The position numbers and the translations under genes were made by a program. Below, piece after piece: positions 1 through 8,228 of a stretch of 64,000 bases of DNA. Source of the DNA: Helicobacter saguini. Lineage in GTDB: Bacteria > Campylobacterota > Campylobacteria > Campylobacterales > Helicobacteraceae. Location of the stretch: assembly GCF_000762875.2 (NCBI RefSeq), contig NZ_JRMP02000001.1, positions 1 to 64,000 on the forward strand, in the 5' to 3' direction. Numbering within the stretch: the first letter of the stretch is position 1; each line of letters starts with the position of its first letter. The notes under the pieces are model-generated. The model was given only the letters and a program-made list of their open reading frames with translations. It was not told the origin of the DNA and ran no database searches.

Positions 1-3000
1 AGCTAGGCTTTGGTCAAGCTGAATAAGCATTAAAAGCTCGCTATTTTCGTTATAAAATAAATCTTTTAAAATGTTATAGCTATTTTTGCTCTCCTTTTTC
101 AAAGCATTTATCCAGCTATTATTCCCGCCTGCTTCCATATAAAGCACACAATCAAAGCTGCTAGATTCAGCGTTACATAATGGAATCTCACTGCCACTAG
201 GATTAAAAATCTCCTTTTTTATCACATTAAAGCCGATAACTTGCGGGGTCACAACCTTTTCTACTTGCAAATATTTGCCATCGATGTTGCCCCCTTGATA
301 AGTGATAGTAAAGCTATTTTTCATTCGCTCTATTGCATAATCATATCCACGTTCAGCCTCTGTTGCGTTTTTATCATTACCAAAGCCGCAATATTTATCA
401 TTTCCATTCACCTTACAATCAGCATATTTATCCGCTTGGCTTGGCTTTTCTATTTTAATCTCAGAATCGTTTGGACGCCCTAAAATAGAATCATTATTCA
501 TATTTTCACCTAAGGGCTTTTCTACTTTTCCGCCATTATTAGAATCTACTTCACTTTTTTCCATATCCCATGGGTTTTTAAGCCCGCCTTGCGTCCATTT
601 GGTTTCTTGGCTTGTGTCGCCATTTACGTTACTTTGACAATTTACATTATCACAAGCTCCATTAGAATCTTTTTTGGTAGCGATACTAGCATTAGTTCCA
701 TTATGATTAAAAGTAGTAGTATAATCACCATAAGTATAAGTATAATTTATCGTTATATTACTTCCAGGCGATGCCTTTATTAGCTCATAACTTGCTTGTG
801 TATTGCCATTTGGGCGACCTTCACCTTTTAATCGTAAGTAGTTTAGACTTCTAGCATCGGTAATATCAGCTTTAAACGCCCCTGTGCTACCCGGGCTAAT
901 ATCTAGCGTGATAGAGCCATTTACTTGCAGTAAGCCATTTCTTGAGCCATTTATTTTGTCCGCAAAAGTGTTAAAATCAGATTGTATCCTAAACATTAAA
1001 GTTCCATAGTTATTTACCTTGCCATTTACCGCTACCGCACCACCTGCTCCTATATCTATCGTATTGTAGTTATTTAATCCACCATCGATATTATTTCCAC
1101 TTTTTAAGCCACCTACTATTTCTAGCTTACCACCATCTACACCATTGCCTAAACACTGCCCTGTAGATTCTAAACATCTATTATCTACTAATATGATTCC
1201 ATAATTATTTAAGAATCCTTTATCAATTTTTGTTTGTTCTATTAGTAGGTTTCCTGCGTTTGTCGCTGTTATATTATCACTTTTATAGTTATTTAGCTCA
1301 CTCATATCTCTTATACCAGGAAGTAAAAGATAGTGTTTATTATCACTTGTAGTGATATATGTCCCACTTTGATTTTTATGATTTGTAGTAGTGATTGTAT
1401 TTTCTGCCTTTGTTATAGAATCTTGAATCTGCCCTGCATTCATTCGTTTTAATGTATTAGAATCTACATCTACTTTTAAGTAATTATCAAAGTTTTGTGT
1501 AGTAGTATGTCCTGTTGTGCTATTTAAATCCACTTTCATAGACCCTGCAAATTTGCTAGAATTTTTTATATGTAAAGTTTCATTAATATTTAGTGCATTT
1601 GCTACCACACTTGTATTACCACCAAATAAGTCGCTACCAAAGCCTACTTGTGTCCTAGTAGATTCTAAGTTATTTATGATAGCATTGCCTAGCTTTACAT
1701 CTGCTCCTTGTATTCGTATATCTTCTATGTTAATATCTCTTATAGATTCTGCGTTTAAATATGATGTAGCCCTAGCGTTTGCAAAGTTTATATTTAATAT
1801 GCTATTGTTATTACAGCCATCATTACCAGCACAATCAAACCATAAAGGTGCTCTATCAGCCCCATTACTTGTGCCTATATTTAAACTAAGATTATTTATA
1901 AAGCTTTTACCTATGCTACCTTCAATCCGTGATATAGCCCCCTTAGAATCAGGGTCAGGGACAGCATCAGGATTACACCACCCAGCAGGTAGCCACGATG
2001 GGCAAAAAGAAGTAGTAGCATTCCCTTTCCAAATAGTTAAATTATTCATATGAAAATTATCACCATACATTGTAGAATTTCTCATATATAAATCATCTAT
2101 ATAAATATTTCCATCTACTTCATTTAAGTCTAAATAGCCGTTATTTAATGCAGTAGCAAGAGACATCGCTTCTATCTTACCAGCGTAAAAGTCTCCGCCA
2201 TTAGTAGTCTTTACTTTGAATCTGTTATATGCGCCTATACCACTCTCATTAGAAGTGCCACCTGCTAAGTGTTTCATATAGACATTTCCACCATTTGAGC
2301 TAAGTTGTATTAATCCACGACAAGCATCAGTGATACAACCATCAGCATAATAGTTACCCTGCTCATCACGGCTAAAAAATGTAGCATTTTCTACTCTTAT
2401 ATCTTTTTTAGAATCTATTGTAATTTGAGAATGTGCGAAACCTATAATATTTTGCACATTTGCTTCTTCTTCACTCCTAAATGCAGCATAACTCTCAGGT
2501 GCTACAGCAAAGCCTATAAAGTCAGCTTGAGATAATCGCTCAATGCCTATATTTGTAACATTTAGCTTACCACTAGCAGTTACATCTAATACTTGTGAGA
2601 ATCTACCATTAGCATCACCTATTGTTACATCATGCCCTTCAAGCAAGATTCTACCCACAGAGCCTTTTAAGCCATTTTCGGCAAAGTTTGTCTTACCTAC
2701 ATATAAATTCTTACCATTTTCAACTCTTATAAGAAATGGGCTACCACCAGTGCGATTTATATGATTTATACTATTTATATATGTGTCTGCATTAGTAAAT
2801 AATCTAGCATTATATGCAACTGATACGATACCAAAATTATGATTATTTGTTAAATTGTTTATTTCTATTTTACCGCCAGCTTTTATGCCTAGCTCCACAG
2901 GAGTAGAAGTTCCATTTAGTTGATGTATTCTTACTACTTCTATTTTTACATTATTTTTAGTGGTTAAATTGTTAGAATCTGAAGCACCACCAAAAATAGT

Positions 3001-3234
3001 ATTCCAACCACCAGCATTAGTTTCTCCTGTGCTACCAGGATTTGGCACACCGGGCAAGTGTATATAATCACCATCAGCCGTGCAACCATCTGTAGTAGGA
3101 CTTGTTATGCAATTAACATCCCACGCACTAGCACTAGCAATGAATAAAAAAAATAAAAGTAACCTAAATTCAATAATTTTCTTAATATTAAAATCTATTT
3201 TAGATTCTATAACATTCCTAAAAATCTTAAACAT
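1..3234 (-). CDS. VacA-like autotransporter passenger, 5' part (partial)
   Basis: The reading frame is open for 1078 codons from an ATG at 3234 and leaves the window at base 1, so the C-terminus (expected beta-barrel) is not seen. Residues 1-38 form a long signal peptide: a basic N-region, then the hydrophobic LLLFFLFIASASA. The rest is rich in Asn, Gly, Thr and Ser with recurring short strands of the type 'LNNYG' and 'VNNYGTLMF', typical of beta-helical VacA-like passengers in Helicobacter. Paired cysteines (for example CLESTGQC) are scattered along it. A GGGGA ribosome site lies just upstream. Family assignment comes from overall style and genus context, not from a match to VacA itself. It would be secreted or surface-exposed; its activity is unknown. 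A homopolymer in its promoter suggests on/off or graded expression. Confidence 0.75.
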   Translation of the reverse strand, partial: MFKIFRNVIESKIDFNIKKIIEFRLLLFFLFIASASAWDVNCITSPTTDGCTADGDYIHLPGVPNPGSTGETNAGGWNTIFGGASDSNNLTTKNNVKIEVVRIHQLNGTSTPVELGIKAGGKIEINNLTNNHNFGIVSVAYNARLFTNADTYINSINHINRTGGSPFLIRVENGKNLYVGKTNFAENGLKGSVGRILLEGHDVTIGDANGRFSQVLDVTASGKLNVTNIGIERLSQADFIGFAVAPESYAAFRSEEEANVQNIIGFAHSQITIDSKKDIRVENATFFSRDEQGNYYADGCITDACRGLIQLSSNGGNVYMKHLAGGTSNESGIGAYNRFKVKTTNGGDFYAGKIEAMSLATALNNGYLDLNEVDGNIYIDDLYMRNSTMYGDNFHMNNLTIWKGNATTSFCPSWLPAGWCNPDAVPDPDSKGAISRIEGSIGKSFINNLSLNIGTSNGADRAPLWFDCAGNDGCNNNSILNINFANARATSYLNAESIRDINIEDIRIQGADVKLGNAIINNLESTRTQVGFGSDLFGGNTSVVANALNINETLHIKNSSKFAGSMKVDLNSTTGHTTTQNFDNYLKVDVDSNTLKRMNAGQIQDSITKAENTITTTNHKNQSGTYITTSDNKHYLLLPGIRDMSELNNYKSDNITATNAGNLLIEQTKIDKGFLNNYGIILVDNRCLESTGQCLGNGVDGGKLEIVGGLKSGNNIDGGLNNYNTIDIGAGGAVAVNGKVNNYGTLMFRIQSDFNTFADKINGSRNGLLQVNGSITLDISPGSTGAFKADITDARSLNYLRLKGEGRPNGNTQASYELIKASPGSNITINYTYTYGDYTTTFNHNGTNASIATKKDSNGACDNVNCQSNVNGDTSQETKWTQGGLKNPWDMEKSEVDSNNGGKVEKPLGENMNNDSILGRPNDSEIKIEKPSQADKYADCKVNGNDKYCGFGNDKNATEAERGYDYAIERMKNSFTITYQGGNIDGKYLQVEKVVTPQVIGFNVIKKEIFNPSGSEIPLCNAESSSFDCVLYMEAGGNNSWINALKKESKNSYNILKDLFYNENSELLMLIQLDQSLA

Positions 3235-3262
3235 ATTTTCCCCCACATAAAGAAAGTAAAAA

Positions 3263-3288
3263 ATTGTAATACAAAAAAAAAAAAAAAA
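3263..3288 (-). promoter_or_regulatory. Promoter of the autotransporter with a 16-base homopolymer in the spacer
   Basis: On the minus strand a run of 16 T (3273-3288 as A on the plus strand) is followed four bases later by TACAAT (3263-3268), a good -10 box about 29 bp before the ATG. The homopolymer therefore sits where the -35 to -10 spacer would be. In H. pylori such tracts change length by slippage and tune adhesin promoters; that role here is inferred. Confidence 0.6.
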
Positions 3289-3617
3289 TGCAATATTAAA
3301 TTTCAAAAAACTAAAATTTTTATGCAAAAATAATGCAAATATTTCATTTTGATAACTTAGATTCCATAAACAAGCCATTTTAAAGAATCTAGATTCTGTG
3401 TTTTTGGTTTGCTTTCAAAGTAAGGCTACGAAATACGTATCGTAAAATAGAGATGAGCTAGTTGAATTGCTAAATAAAGTTGGATTTGAATATATAAAAA
3501 TCAATGAAAAGCAAAATGTTTTACAAAAAATATAGAATCTAAGAGACAGGATTCCAAAAATAGATTCTATAAGTCTTTGTGGCGTAGGGGCATAATCTAA
3601 CTCACAAGGAGCTTACT

Positions 3618-3713
3618 ATGAAAAGAAAGCACATTAAGAAAAGTTCCTTCAAAACGTTATATCTAAAATTTAGTATTTTTAGGTTAGACTTAGTATTTTG
3701 GCTAAGTAGATAG
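3618..3713 (+). CDS. AapA-like type I toxin peptide, degenerate copy (31 aa)
   Basis: A 31-codon ORF begins with ATG at 3618 behind the ribosome site CAAGGAG. Its N-terminal half (KKSSFKTLYLKFSIF) matches the AapA family of small hydrophobic toxins, known in H. pylori as part of AapA/IsoA type I systems, and the copy at 4827. After residue 21 it loses the family's GCK and basic end, as if frameshifted, so it may be inactive. The surrounding DNA (leader GGCGTAGGGGC, trailer CTATAAGTGGATTT) is shared with the second copy. Family membership is recognised from memory of AapA1 (LYLKI, LGCKV, LLKR). Confidence 0.6.
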   Translation: MKRKHIKKSSFKTLYLKFSIFRLDLVFWLSR

Positions 3714-3867
3714 ACTTAAAGCTACTTTCTCGCCCTATAAGTGGATTTTCTAAAAGCATATTCTTTTTACAAAATCATATAGAATCTAGGATTTTATGTT
3801 TGTGTTAAAAACTTAAATCTTGCATTACTAAATGCCCACTCACATTATTTAAAAATAGATTCTACAT

Positions 3868-4134
3868 TCACTCAAAAAGTTGGGCGTGTGTGCCTAGCCG
3901 CGAGATATAAAGCGTATCATCTATAATCTTATAAATCACAAGCATATCTCCGCCGATATGAAACTCCCTATATCCCACATACTCGCCATGCAGGGCGTGC
4001 TCTAGGCTTTCAGGTGGCAAGGGCTGCTCTTTTGCTAGCAAACTTATATAATGTATTAGCTTTTCAAACTGCGAATCGGCAAGTTTTGTTTTACTAAAAT
4101 CCTTAATAAAACTTTTCTCGCGCTTAATGTTCAT
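3868..4134 (-). CDS. yafQ: YafQ-family mRNA-interferase toxin
   Basis: An 88-residue RelE/ParE-superfamily toxin of the YafQ type. The pattern is N-terminal KREKSFIKDF, a central PLPPESLEHALHGEYVGYREFHIGGDMLVIY, and a C-terminal LYISRLGTHAQLF containing the conserved His-x-x-Leu-Phe end of YafQ. Known family members cut mRNA on translating ribosomes and are silenced by DinJ. The start at 4134 (MNIKREK) is preferred to a longer in-frame Met because it gives the usual length; its ATG overlaps the last 11 bases of the antitoxin gene, so translation is probably coupled. Expected to act in the cytoplasm. Confidence 0.85.
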   Translation of the reverse strand: MNIKREKSFIKDFSKTKLADSQFEKLIHYISLLAKEQPLPPESLEHALHGEYVGYREFHIGGDMLVIYKIIDDTLYISRLGTHAQLFE

Positions 4135-4420
4135 TTGCTTCCCTTTTTTTCTTTTCCTCAAATTCTGCGATTAGCTGCTCTATTGTCACATCCTCGACAT
4201 CGACATTGTTTTCGATATTTCGCATTGACTGCAAAGTCTCAGCATTTGGAATCTCATATCCACGCAGCGTAAAAGGTATGCTATTATCGCGTATCACAGC
4301 CTTTGCAAAGACATTAAAAGCCGAGCTAAGATTTAGCCCCATTGAATTAATAATCATCTCAAAAGCCTTTTTATCCTGCTTATTCATACGAAATGTTACA
4401 TTTATCATATCACTTGACAT
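4124..4420 (-). CDS. dinJ: RelB/DinJ-family antitoxin
   Basis: A 98-residue antitoxin, first gene of the pair with YafQ. Residues 1-50 (INVTFRMNKQDKKAFEMIINSMGLNLSSAFNVFAKAV) form the ribbon-helix-helix DNA-binding domain of RelB/DinJ; the charged C-terminal part would wrap the toxin. The start at 4420 is set by AAGGAG eight bases upstream; a longer frame to 4441 lacks this. An extended -10 (TGGTAAAAT, plus-strand 4454-4462) lies upstream, and autoregulation by the complex is expected from the family. Confidence 0.85.
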   Translation of the reverse strand: MSSDMINVTFRMNKQDKKAFEMIINSMGLNLSSAFNVFAKAVIRDNSIPFTLRGYEIPNAETLQSMRNIENNVDVEDVTIEQLIAEFEEKKKREANEH

Positions 4421-4453
4421 AATTTTCTCCTTAATATTCAATATATTTAAGGT

Positions 4454-4462
4454 ATTTTACCA
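4454..4462 (-). promoter_or_regulatory. Extended -10 promoter of dinJ-yafQ
   Basis: Read on the minus strand the bases are TGGTAAAAT, an extended -10 (TGn plus a one-mismatch TATAAT) about 35 bp before the antitoxin start. Confidence 0.5.
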
Positions 4463-4549
4463 TAAAATATAGAATCTAGATTCTATAAATTACACAATTA
4501 GGTTAAAAAATATAGAATCTAGATTCTAAGATTCTATAGAATCTAAAAC

Positions 4550-4643
4550 GCAAAAGTCGCAGTTGCAAACTTTTTTTAAATCTATTCCCAAAGAACCACC
4601 CTTTTTTTAAGATTAAAGAAAAGTTTGCAACTGCGACTTTTGC
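4550..4643. repeat. 94-bp hairpin repeat, copy A
   Basis: Two perfect 23-bp inverted arms (4550-4572 and 4621-4643, containing GTCGCAGTTGCAA) enclose a loop with TCTATTCCC and CCACCC. The pairing continues imperfectly inward. Related copies lie at 51145 and 56417. It stands upstream of the dinJ-yafQ promoter. Size and structure resemble a REP/MITE-like intergenic element; no coding capacity. Confidence 0.85.
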
Positions 4644-4732
4644 TAAAAATTCAAATAAATATAGAATCTAGGTTATCAAAGTGGGTAAGGTAGATTTATG
4701 ATTTGTATTTAATGATTTTAAAAGAGTATTTG

Positions 4733-4738
4733 TATAAT
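4733..4738 (+). promoter_or_regulatory. -10 box of the second aapA-like gene
   Basis: TGTATAATAA gives a perfect TATAAT at 4733-4738, 94 bp before the ATG, implying a leader of about 80 nt, comparable with the long leaders of AapA messages. Confidence 0.55.
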
Positions 4739-4744
4739 AAAAAA

Positions 4745-4867
4745 GCCCTGAAACCTTTTTAGATTCTATAGATTCTATAAAATCTTTGGGGCGTAGGGGC
4801 AAAATCCAACTCATAAGGAGTTTGTTATGAAAAAACATAACAACAAAAGCTCCAGAAAAGTATTATA
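4745..4867 (-). ncRNA. Putative IsoA-like antisense RNA opposite aapA
   Basis: Within the toxin ORF the minus strand reads TGTATAAT (TATAAT at plus-strand 4862-4867). A transcript starting near 4855 and running left would cover the ribosome site and leader, as IsoA RNAs do in H. pylori. The 3' end is a guess set at the toxin transcription start; no terminator was identified. Confidence 0.45.
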
Positions 4868-4919
4868 CATAAAATTTGTAATCTTTGGTTGCAAATTTAG
4901 TATTTTGCTAAGAAGGTAG
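4827..4919 (+). CDS. aapA: AapA-like type I toxin peptide (30 aa)
   Basis: A 30-codon ORF with the ribosome site TAAGGAG. The peptide (KSSRKVLYIKF, then FGCKF and a terminal LLRR) matches H. pylori AapA1 position by position in its hallmark residues: LY-K, GCK and the basic end. AapA peptides insert into the inner membrane and are repressed by the antisense RNA IsoA. Supporting RNA features are visible: the leader 4802-4818, which includes the ribosome site, is complementary to the trailer 4956-4971 (CCTTATAAGTGGATTT). This would form the 5'-3' long-distance pairing that keeps AapA messages untranslated. A consensus -10 on the opposite strand inside the ORF fits an IsoA promoter. Toxicity is inferred. 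Confidence 0.85.
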   Translation: MKKHNNKSSRKVLYIKFVIFGCKFSILLRR

Positions 4920-5043
4920 CTTTCAAAAGGGGGTAGCCTTAAAGCTACTTCCCTGCCTTATAAGTGGATTTAAATTCTTAACTACTTAGATTCTATAATT
5001 TTTAGCTAAAATTTCAATTTTGTATCAAAAAGGTTGGTTAGGG

Positions 5044-5104
5044 CAAAATTAGATTTTATATTTTGCTTTGCAAATTCCCAAACGCCCACCCACCACCCTT
5101 TTAA
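5044..5104 (-). repeat. GGGTGG-type intergenic repeat, copy 1
   Basis: Read on the minus strand it matches 53200-53255 over most of its length: AAGGGTGGTG, a GTTT-GGAATTTGCAAA block, then ATCTAATTTTG. Flanked by AGAATCTAGATTCT. Non-coding; function unknown. Confidence 0.7.
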
Positions 5105-5136
5105 AAGATAGAATCTAGATTCTAAAGGCGATGTGA

Positions 5137-5772
5137 ATGGATATAAATGATTTTAAGGCAGATTCTAAAAAGCAGCAAAATAATATGAGTAATGATGACA
5201 AAATAGAAAATGACCTTTATCGTGAAAATCTTAAAATCGCTCCTGTGGTGCTGCGTATCGGGGCGTATTTTATCGATATGATTTTGGTTGTGCTGATTTT
5301 ATCTTTTACTATTTCACAAGAGCAGCAAGATAAGGTCGCAAGGGCTTATGAGTCGCTATTAAATCTTAATAAGTTGGAATTAGATTCTAATAATTCACAG
5401 AATCTAACTACAACACGCAATCTAGATTCTAACCCAGATAACTCCAAGATTCTAAACGACATTAGAAAAGAAGCAAAAGAAGCAATTGATGTGGTTTTAA
5501 TCTATCTTTTAGTTTGCGCCCTTTTAAATATTTTATATAATTTTATTTTCCTTTATTATTATGGTGCATCTTTAGGACAGATTATTGTTAAAATAAAGGT
5601 TGTGAATGTATATAATTTTGATAAGCCATCTTTGCATACTTGTATGAAGCGAAGCGTGCTAAAATATATCCTTGGCACAAGTTTATTAATAGGCTTTTTC
5701 CCAGCGTTTGTGGATAGATTCAATCGCACATTTTATGATAGGATGAGTAAGACTATTGTTATATCAAATTAG
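5137..5772 (+). CDS. RDD-family membrane protein
   Basis: A 211-residue protein with an RDD domain: 'VVLRIGAYFIDMILVVLILSF' carries the characteristic Arg and Asp-Met pair of the first membrane helix (about residues 35-55). Further helices lie near 125-150 and 175-195, and GASLGQIIVKIKV with KRSVLKYILG is typical of the C-terminal half. Between the first two helices (about 70-110) is a low-complexity segment built from AGATTCT words (LDSNNSQ, LDSNPDNSK). RDD proteins are inner-membrane proteins, some proposed as Na+/H+ antiporters. Its end overlaps the reading frame of lptD if lptD uses the TTG start, so the two are probably co-transcribed. Confidence 0.75.
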   Translation: MDINDFKADSKKQQNNMSNDDKIENDLYRENLKIAPVVLRIGAYFIDMILVVLILSFTISQEQQDKVARAYESLLNLNKLELDSNNSQNLTTTRNLDSNPDNSKILNDIRKEAKEAIDVVLIYLLVCALLNILYNFIFLYYYGASLGQIIVKIKVVNVYNFDKPSLHTCMKRSVLKYILGTSLLIGFFPAFVDRFNRTFYDRMSKTIVISN

Positions 5773-5782
5773 CGAGTTTAAT

Positions 5783-8197
5783 GTGAGAATCTTATCAATC
5801 CTTTTTATCTTAGTCGTAACGCTAAATGCCGATGAGCAAAACTTTATCTTGCAGCAATCCCCTACAATCACAACGCAAGATTCCATGCAGCAAAAGCAAG
5901 ATTCTATACAATATATAAATCCGCCAAAAGAGAGCCTAAGCGAAGAAGAAAAGCAAGAGCTAGAAAAAGGGAAAAAAAGCGGCATAGAAAAAAAGGATAA
6001 TGATTTAACAAAGCTATTTGAATTACTAGGCAATAGTGTCGAGCATTATGATAACTATATGGTAGTAAGCGGCAATGCAATATTAAAAAATAAAGAAGCC
6101 TATATCTTAGCTGATGAAATAACTTATAATCCGGCGTTGAAACAAGCTAGACTTAAGGGCAATGTTAGAATCTACAAAGGCAATGAACTAAGCGTTTTTA
6201 CAAATCAAGCCACAATCTATCTAAATATCAACTATGGAATAATCCGCCCCTTTTATATCCAAGATACAAAGACAGGTATTTGGACTACAGCAGAATCTGC
6301 TAGCCAGCAAAGAAATACTTATCGCTTTGCAGATTCTATGGTTAGCGGTTGCAGCTATGTTAGTCCAGCGTGGCGTATTAATGCAAGTAGCGGATATTAT
6401 AAACAAGATTCTAAGACTTTAGCGTTATGGAATCCACGAATTTACGTAGGCGATATTCCTGTATTTTACTCACCATATTTGCAATTTTCTATGATAAATG
6501 AAAGGACAAGCGGACTACTTTACCCAACATTTGGCACAAGCGGCACAGATGGCTTTACATATATTCAGCCTTATTATTTAGCCTTGCAAAACTTTTGGGA
6601 TATGACAATTTCTCCACAAGTGCGAACGAGTAAAGGCGTTGGGGCTAATTTTGAGTTTCGTGCAGTAGATTCTAGCAATGATAAATATTTAATGCATTTT
6701 AAATATTTCTACAATTTTGATTCATATATGAGTAATCTTAACGCGTTAAATCAGCACATTTATGGCTTTGATTTTAAACACTCAAAACGAAATGTGATAC
6801 AAAAATATTTTGGAGCGAAAACTAAAATAGATAATGGAATGTATTTTGACGTAGCATATATGAATGATATTGACTATTTGCGTTTAGATGACGTGCGATA
6901 TTTTCTAAATACTACGCATTATATTTCTCGCGCTAATTTTTACGCACAGACTAATAATCATTATGTAGGCTTAAGTTTAAGATATTATTTGAATCTATAT
7001 GATGCGACAAATGCGACTACAATGCACAATGTCCCAAATTTTCAATATCACAAATATATGGGCAATCTTTTTATAAAAGAGCTACTTTACGCCTTTGACT
7101 ATCAGCTAAAAAATGGTCTGCGAAAACAGGGCTATGGCTACGCTTTAAATGAGATAAATTTGCCTATTGGCTTTCAGCTGCCCTTTTTAAACAAATACTT
7201 TTCAATCGGGGCGTGGCTAAATGCAAACGCTGGTAGCATAATCGCTATGGATAATGATAACACTTTGGTATATAACACACCGACAAATCCTACTAGAATG
7301 GGTAATGAAGACTTTGGAAACTATGCTAATCTTAGTTATCGCCTGTCTTTGAATAGCGATATAGGACGGCGGTATAATAAGTTTTTTCACTCGCTGCAGT
7401 TTAATATGACGTTTAACTCGCCTTTTGATAGAGCCTTTTTCTCAAATGGCATTGTGCGACCACAAGTTATAGAATCTTTTGGCAACTTAAGCACAAGCGT
7501 GTTAGAGCGGATACAAAATGGCGCAGATATTTGGGACCCGACAATCTTTACTAACCTAGTGCGTGGTGCAAGACGTCTTGATATAAATATGTCAAATTAT
7601 TTTTATAGCTCACGTGGGAATGAGCTATTTTACTGGCGATTAACGCAAAGCTTTAATTTTAGTGATTCACAAAGCCCATTAAAAATTCCTATGGAGAATA
7701 AAATCGGCACTTCGCCTATTGCAGGTTTGAATCTAAGTGCTAGTTTTTTTTACTCATGGTTTTATAATAATGTGACTGAACTTGCCTTTAGTGCGAGCTA
7801 TATGAAAGATTCGTATGTCGCATCTATTTCATATTATTTAAAAAGGGATGATGCGTTGTGGAAATTTGACCCGGTTACTTTGGCATTTACAAGTGTAGAT
7901 GCGACAAATTATCTAAATGCTGCGTTTAAGGGCGATTTAGGCTACTTTGGCATAGTAGGGGATATTAGCTATGATTTTAGGACAAATAATATTATTAATC
8001 TAGGCTTTGGAATCTATAAAGATATAAAGTGCTTTGGTATCGGTATAAAGGCTGGGAGCAACCGCACACCGATATTAGCGCAAGGCAGCACAATAAATGT
8101 AATTGATAATATCTATGTGCGAGCGGAATTTAAATTCGTCCCACTAACGACATTCAACTACACATACCGCCTCCGCCCAAGAATGGAGCAAAATTAA
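5783..8197 (+). CDS. lptD: LPS-assembly protein LptD
   Basis: About 804 residues; outer-membrane translocon that inserts lipopolysaccharide with LptE. A signal peptide (RILSILFILVVTLNA) starts exactly at the GTG chosen here; an upstream TTG at 5756 overlapping the RDD gene is the alternative. Residues about 90-180 are the N-terminal OstA jellyroll (ADEITYNPALKQARLKGNVRIYKG). From about 190 to the end come the beta-barrel strands, with the family segment WNPRIYVGDIPVFYSPYLQF and the usual terminal FNYTYRLRP. A Gln/Lys/Glu-rich linker follows the signal peptide. No clear ribosome site precedes either start, so translational coupling to the RDD gene is likely. Confidence 0.92.
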   Translation: MRILSILFILVVTLNADEQNFILQQSPTITTQDSMQQKQDSIQYINPPKESLSEEEKQELEKGKKSGIEKKDNDLTKLFELLGNSVEHYDNYMVVSGNAILKNKEAYILADEITYNPALKQARLKGNVRIYKGNELSVFTNQATIYLNINYGIIRPFYIQDTKTGIWTTAESASQQRNTYRFADSMVSGCSYVSPAWRINASSGYYKQDSKTLALWNPRIYVGDIPVFYSPYLQFSMINERTSGLLYPTFGTSGTDGFTYIQPYYLALQNFWDMTISPQVRTSKGVGANFEFRAVDSSNDKYLMHFKYFYNFDSYMSNLNALNQHIYGFDFKHSKRNVIQKYFGAKTKIDNGMYFDVAYMNDIDYLRLDDVRYFLNTTHYISRANFYAQTNNHYVGLSLRYYLNLYDATNATTMHNVPNFQYHKYMGNLFIKELLYAFDYQLKNGLRKQGYGYALNEINLPIGFQLPFLNKYFSIGAWLNANAGSIIAMDNDNTLVYNTPTNPTRMGNEDFGNYANLSYRLSLNSDIGRRYNKFFHSLQFNMTFNSPFDRAFFSNGIVRPQVIESFGNLSTSVLERIQNGADIWDPTIFTNLVRGARRLDINMSNYFYSSRGNELFYWRLTQSFNFSDSQSPLKIPMENKIGTSPIAGLNLSASFFYSWFYNNVTELAFSASYMKDSYVASISYYLKRDDALWKFDPVTLAFTSVDATNYLNAAFKGDLGYFGIVGDISYDFRTNNIINLGFGIYKDIKCFGIGIKAGSNRTPILAQGSTINVIDNIYVRAEFKFVPLTTFNYTYRLRPRMEQN

Positions 8198-8202
8198 TTA
8201 AT

Positions 8203-8228
8203 AGATTCTATCATTTAGAATCTTTTCC
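8203..8228. terminator. Bidirectional AGAWTCT hairpin between lptD and the MFS gene
   Basis: AGATTCT (8203-8209), a 7-base loop and AGAATCT (8217-8223) followed by TTTT form a stem-loop exactly between two convergent genes, just after the lptD stop and covering the stop of the MFS gene. An uptake-word-style inverted pair serving as terminator is inferred. Confidence 0.45.

Larger units (their letters stand above)
3235..3867. other. Intergenic region with promoter, possible gene remnant and AapA-like locus
   Basis: From left to right this stretch holds the autotransporter promoter, AT-rich DNA, a short open stretch at about 3448-3535 (plus strand, DELVELLNKVGFEY..., ending in TAG, no start codon) that looks like the 3' end of a lost gene, and a degenerate AapA-like locus. 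I see no full-length gene in it other than the 31-codon ORF listed separately. Confidence 0.5.
4442..5136. other. Gene-poor stretch with hairpin repeat, aapA locus and GGGTGG repeat
   Basis: Apart from the dinJ promoter, hairpin copy A and the aapA-like locus it holds clustered AGAWTCT motifs and, at 5044-5104, an intergenic repeat with CCCACCCACCACCC that recurs inverted at 53200. No other coding frame is convincing. Confidence 0.6.

Noticed and set aside
241-2764. Several plus-strand ORFs of 60-180 codons
   Set aside because: They lie antisense to the long autotransporter frame, lack ribosome sites and have biased shadow compositions.
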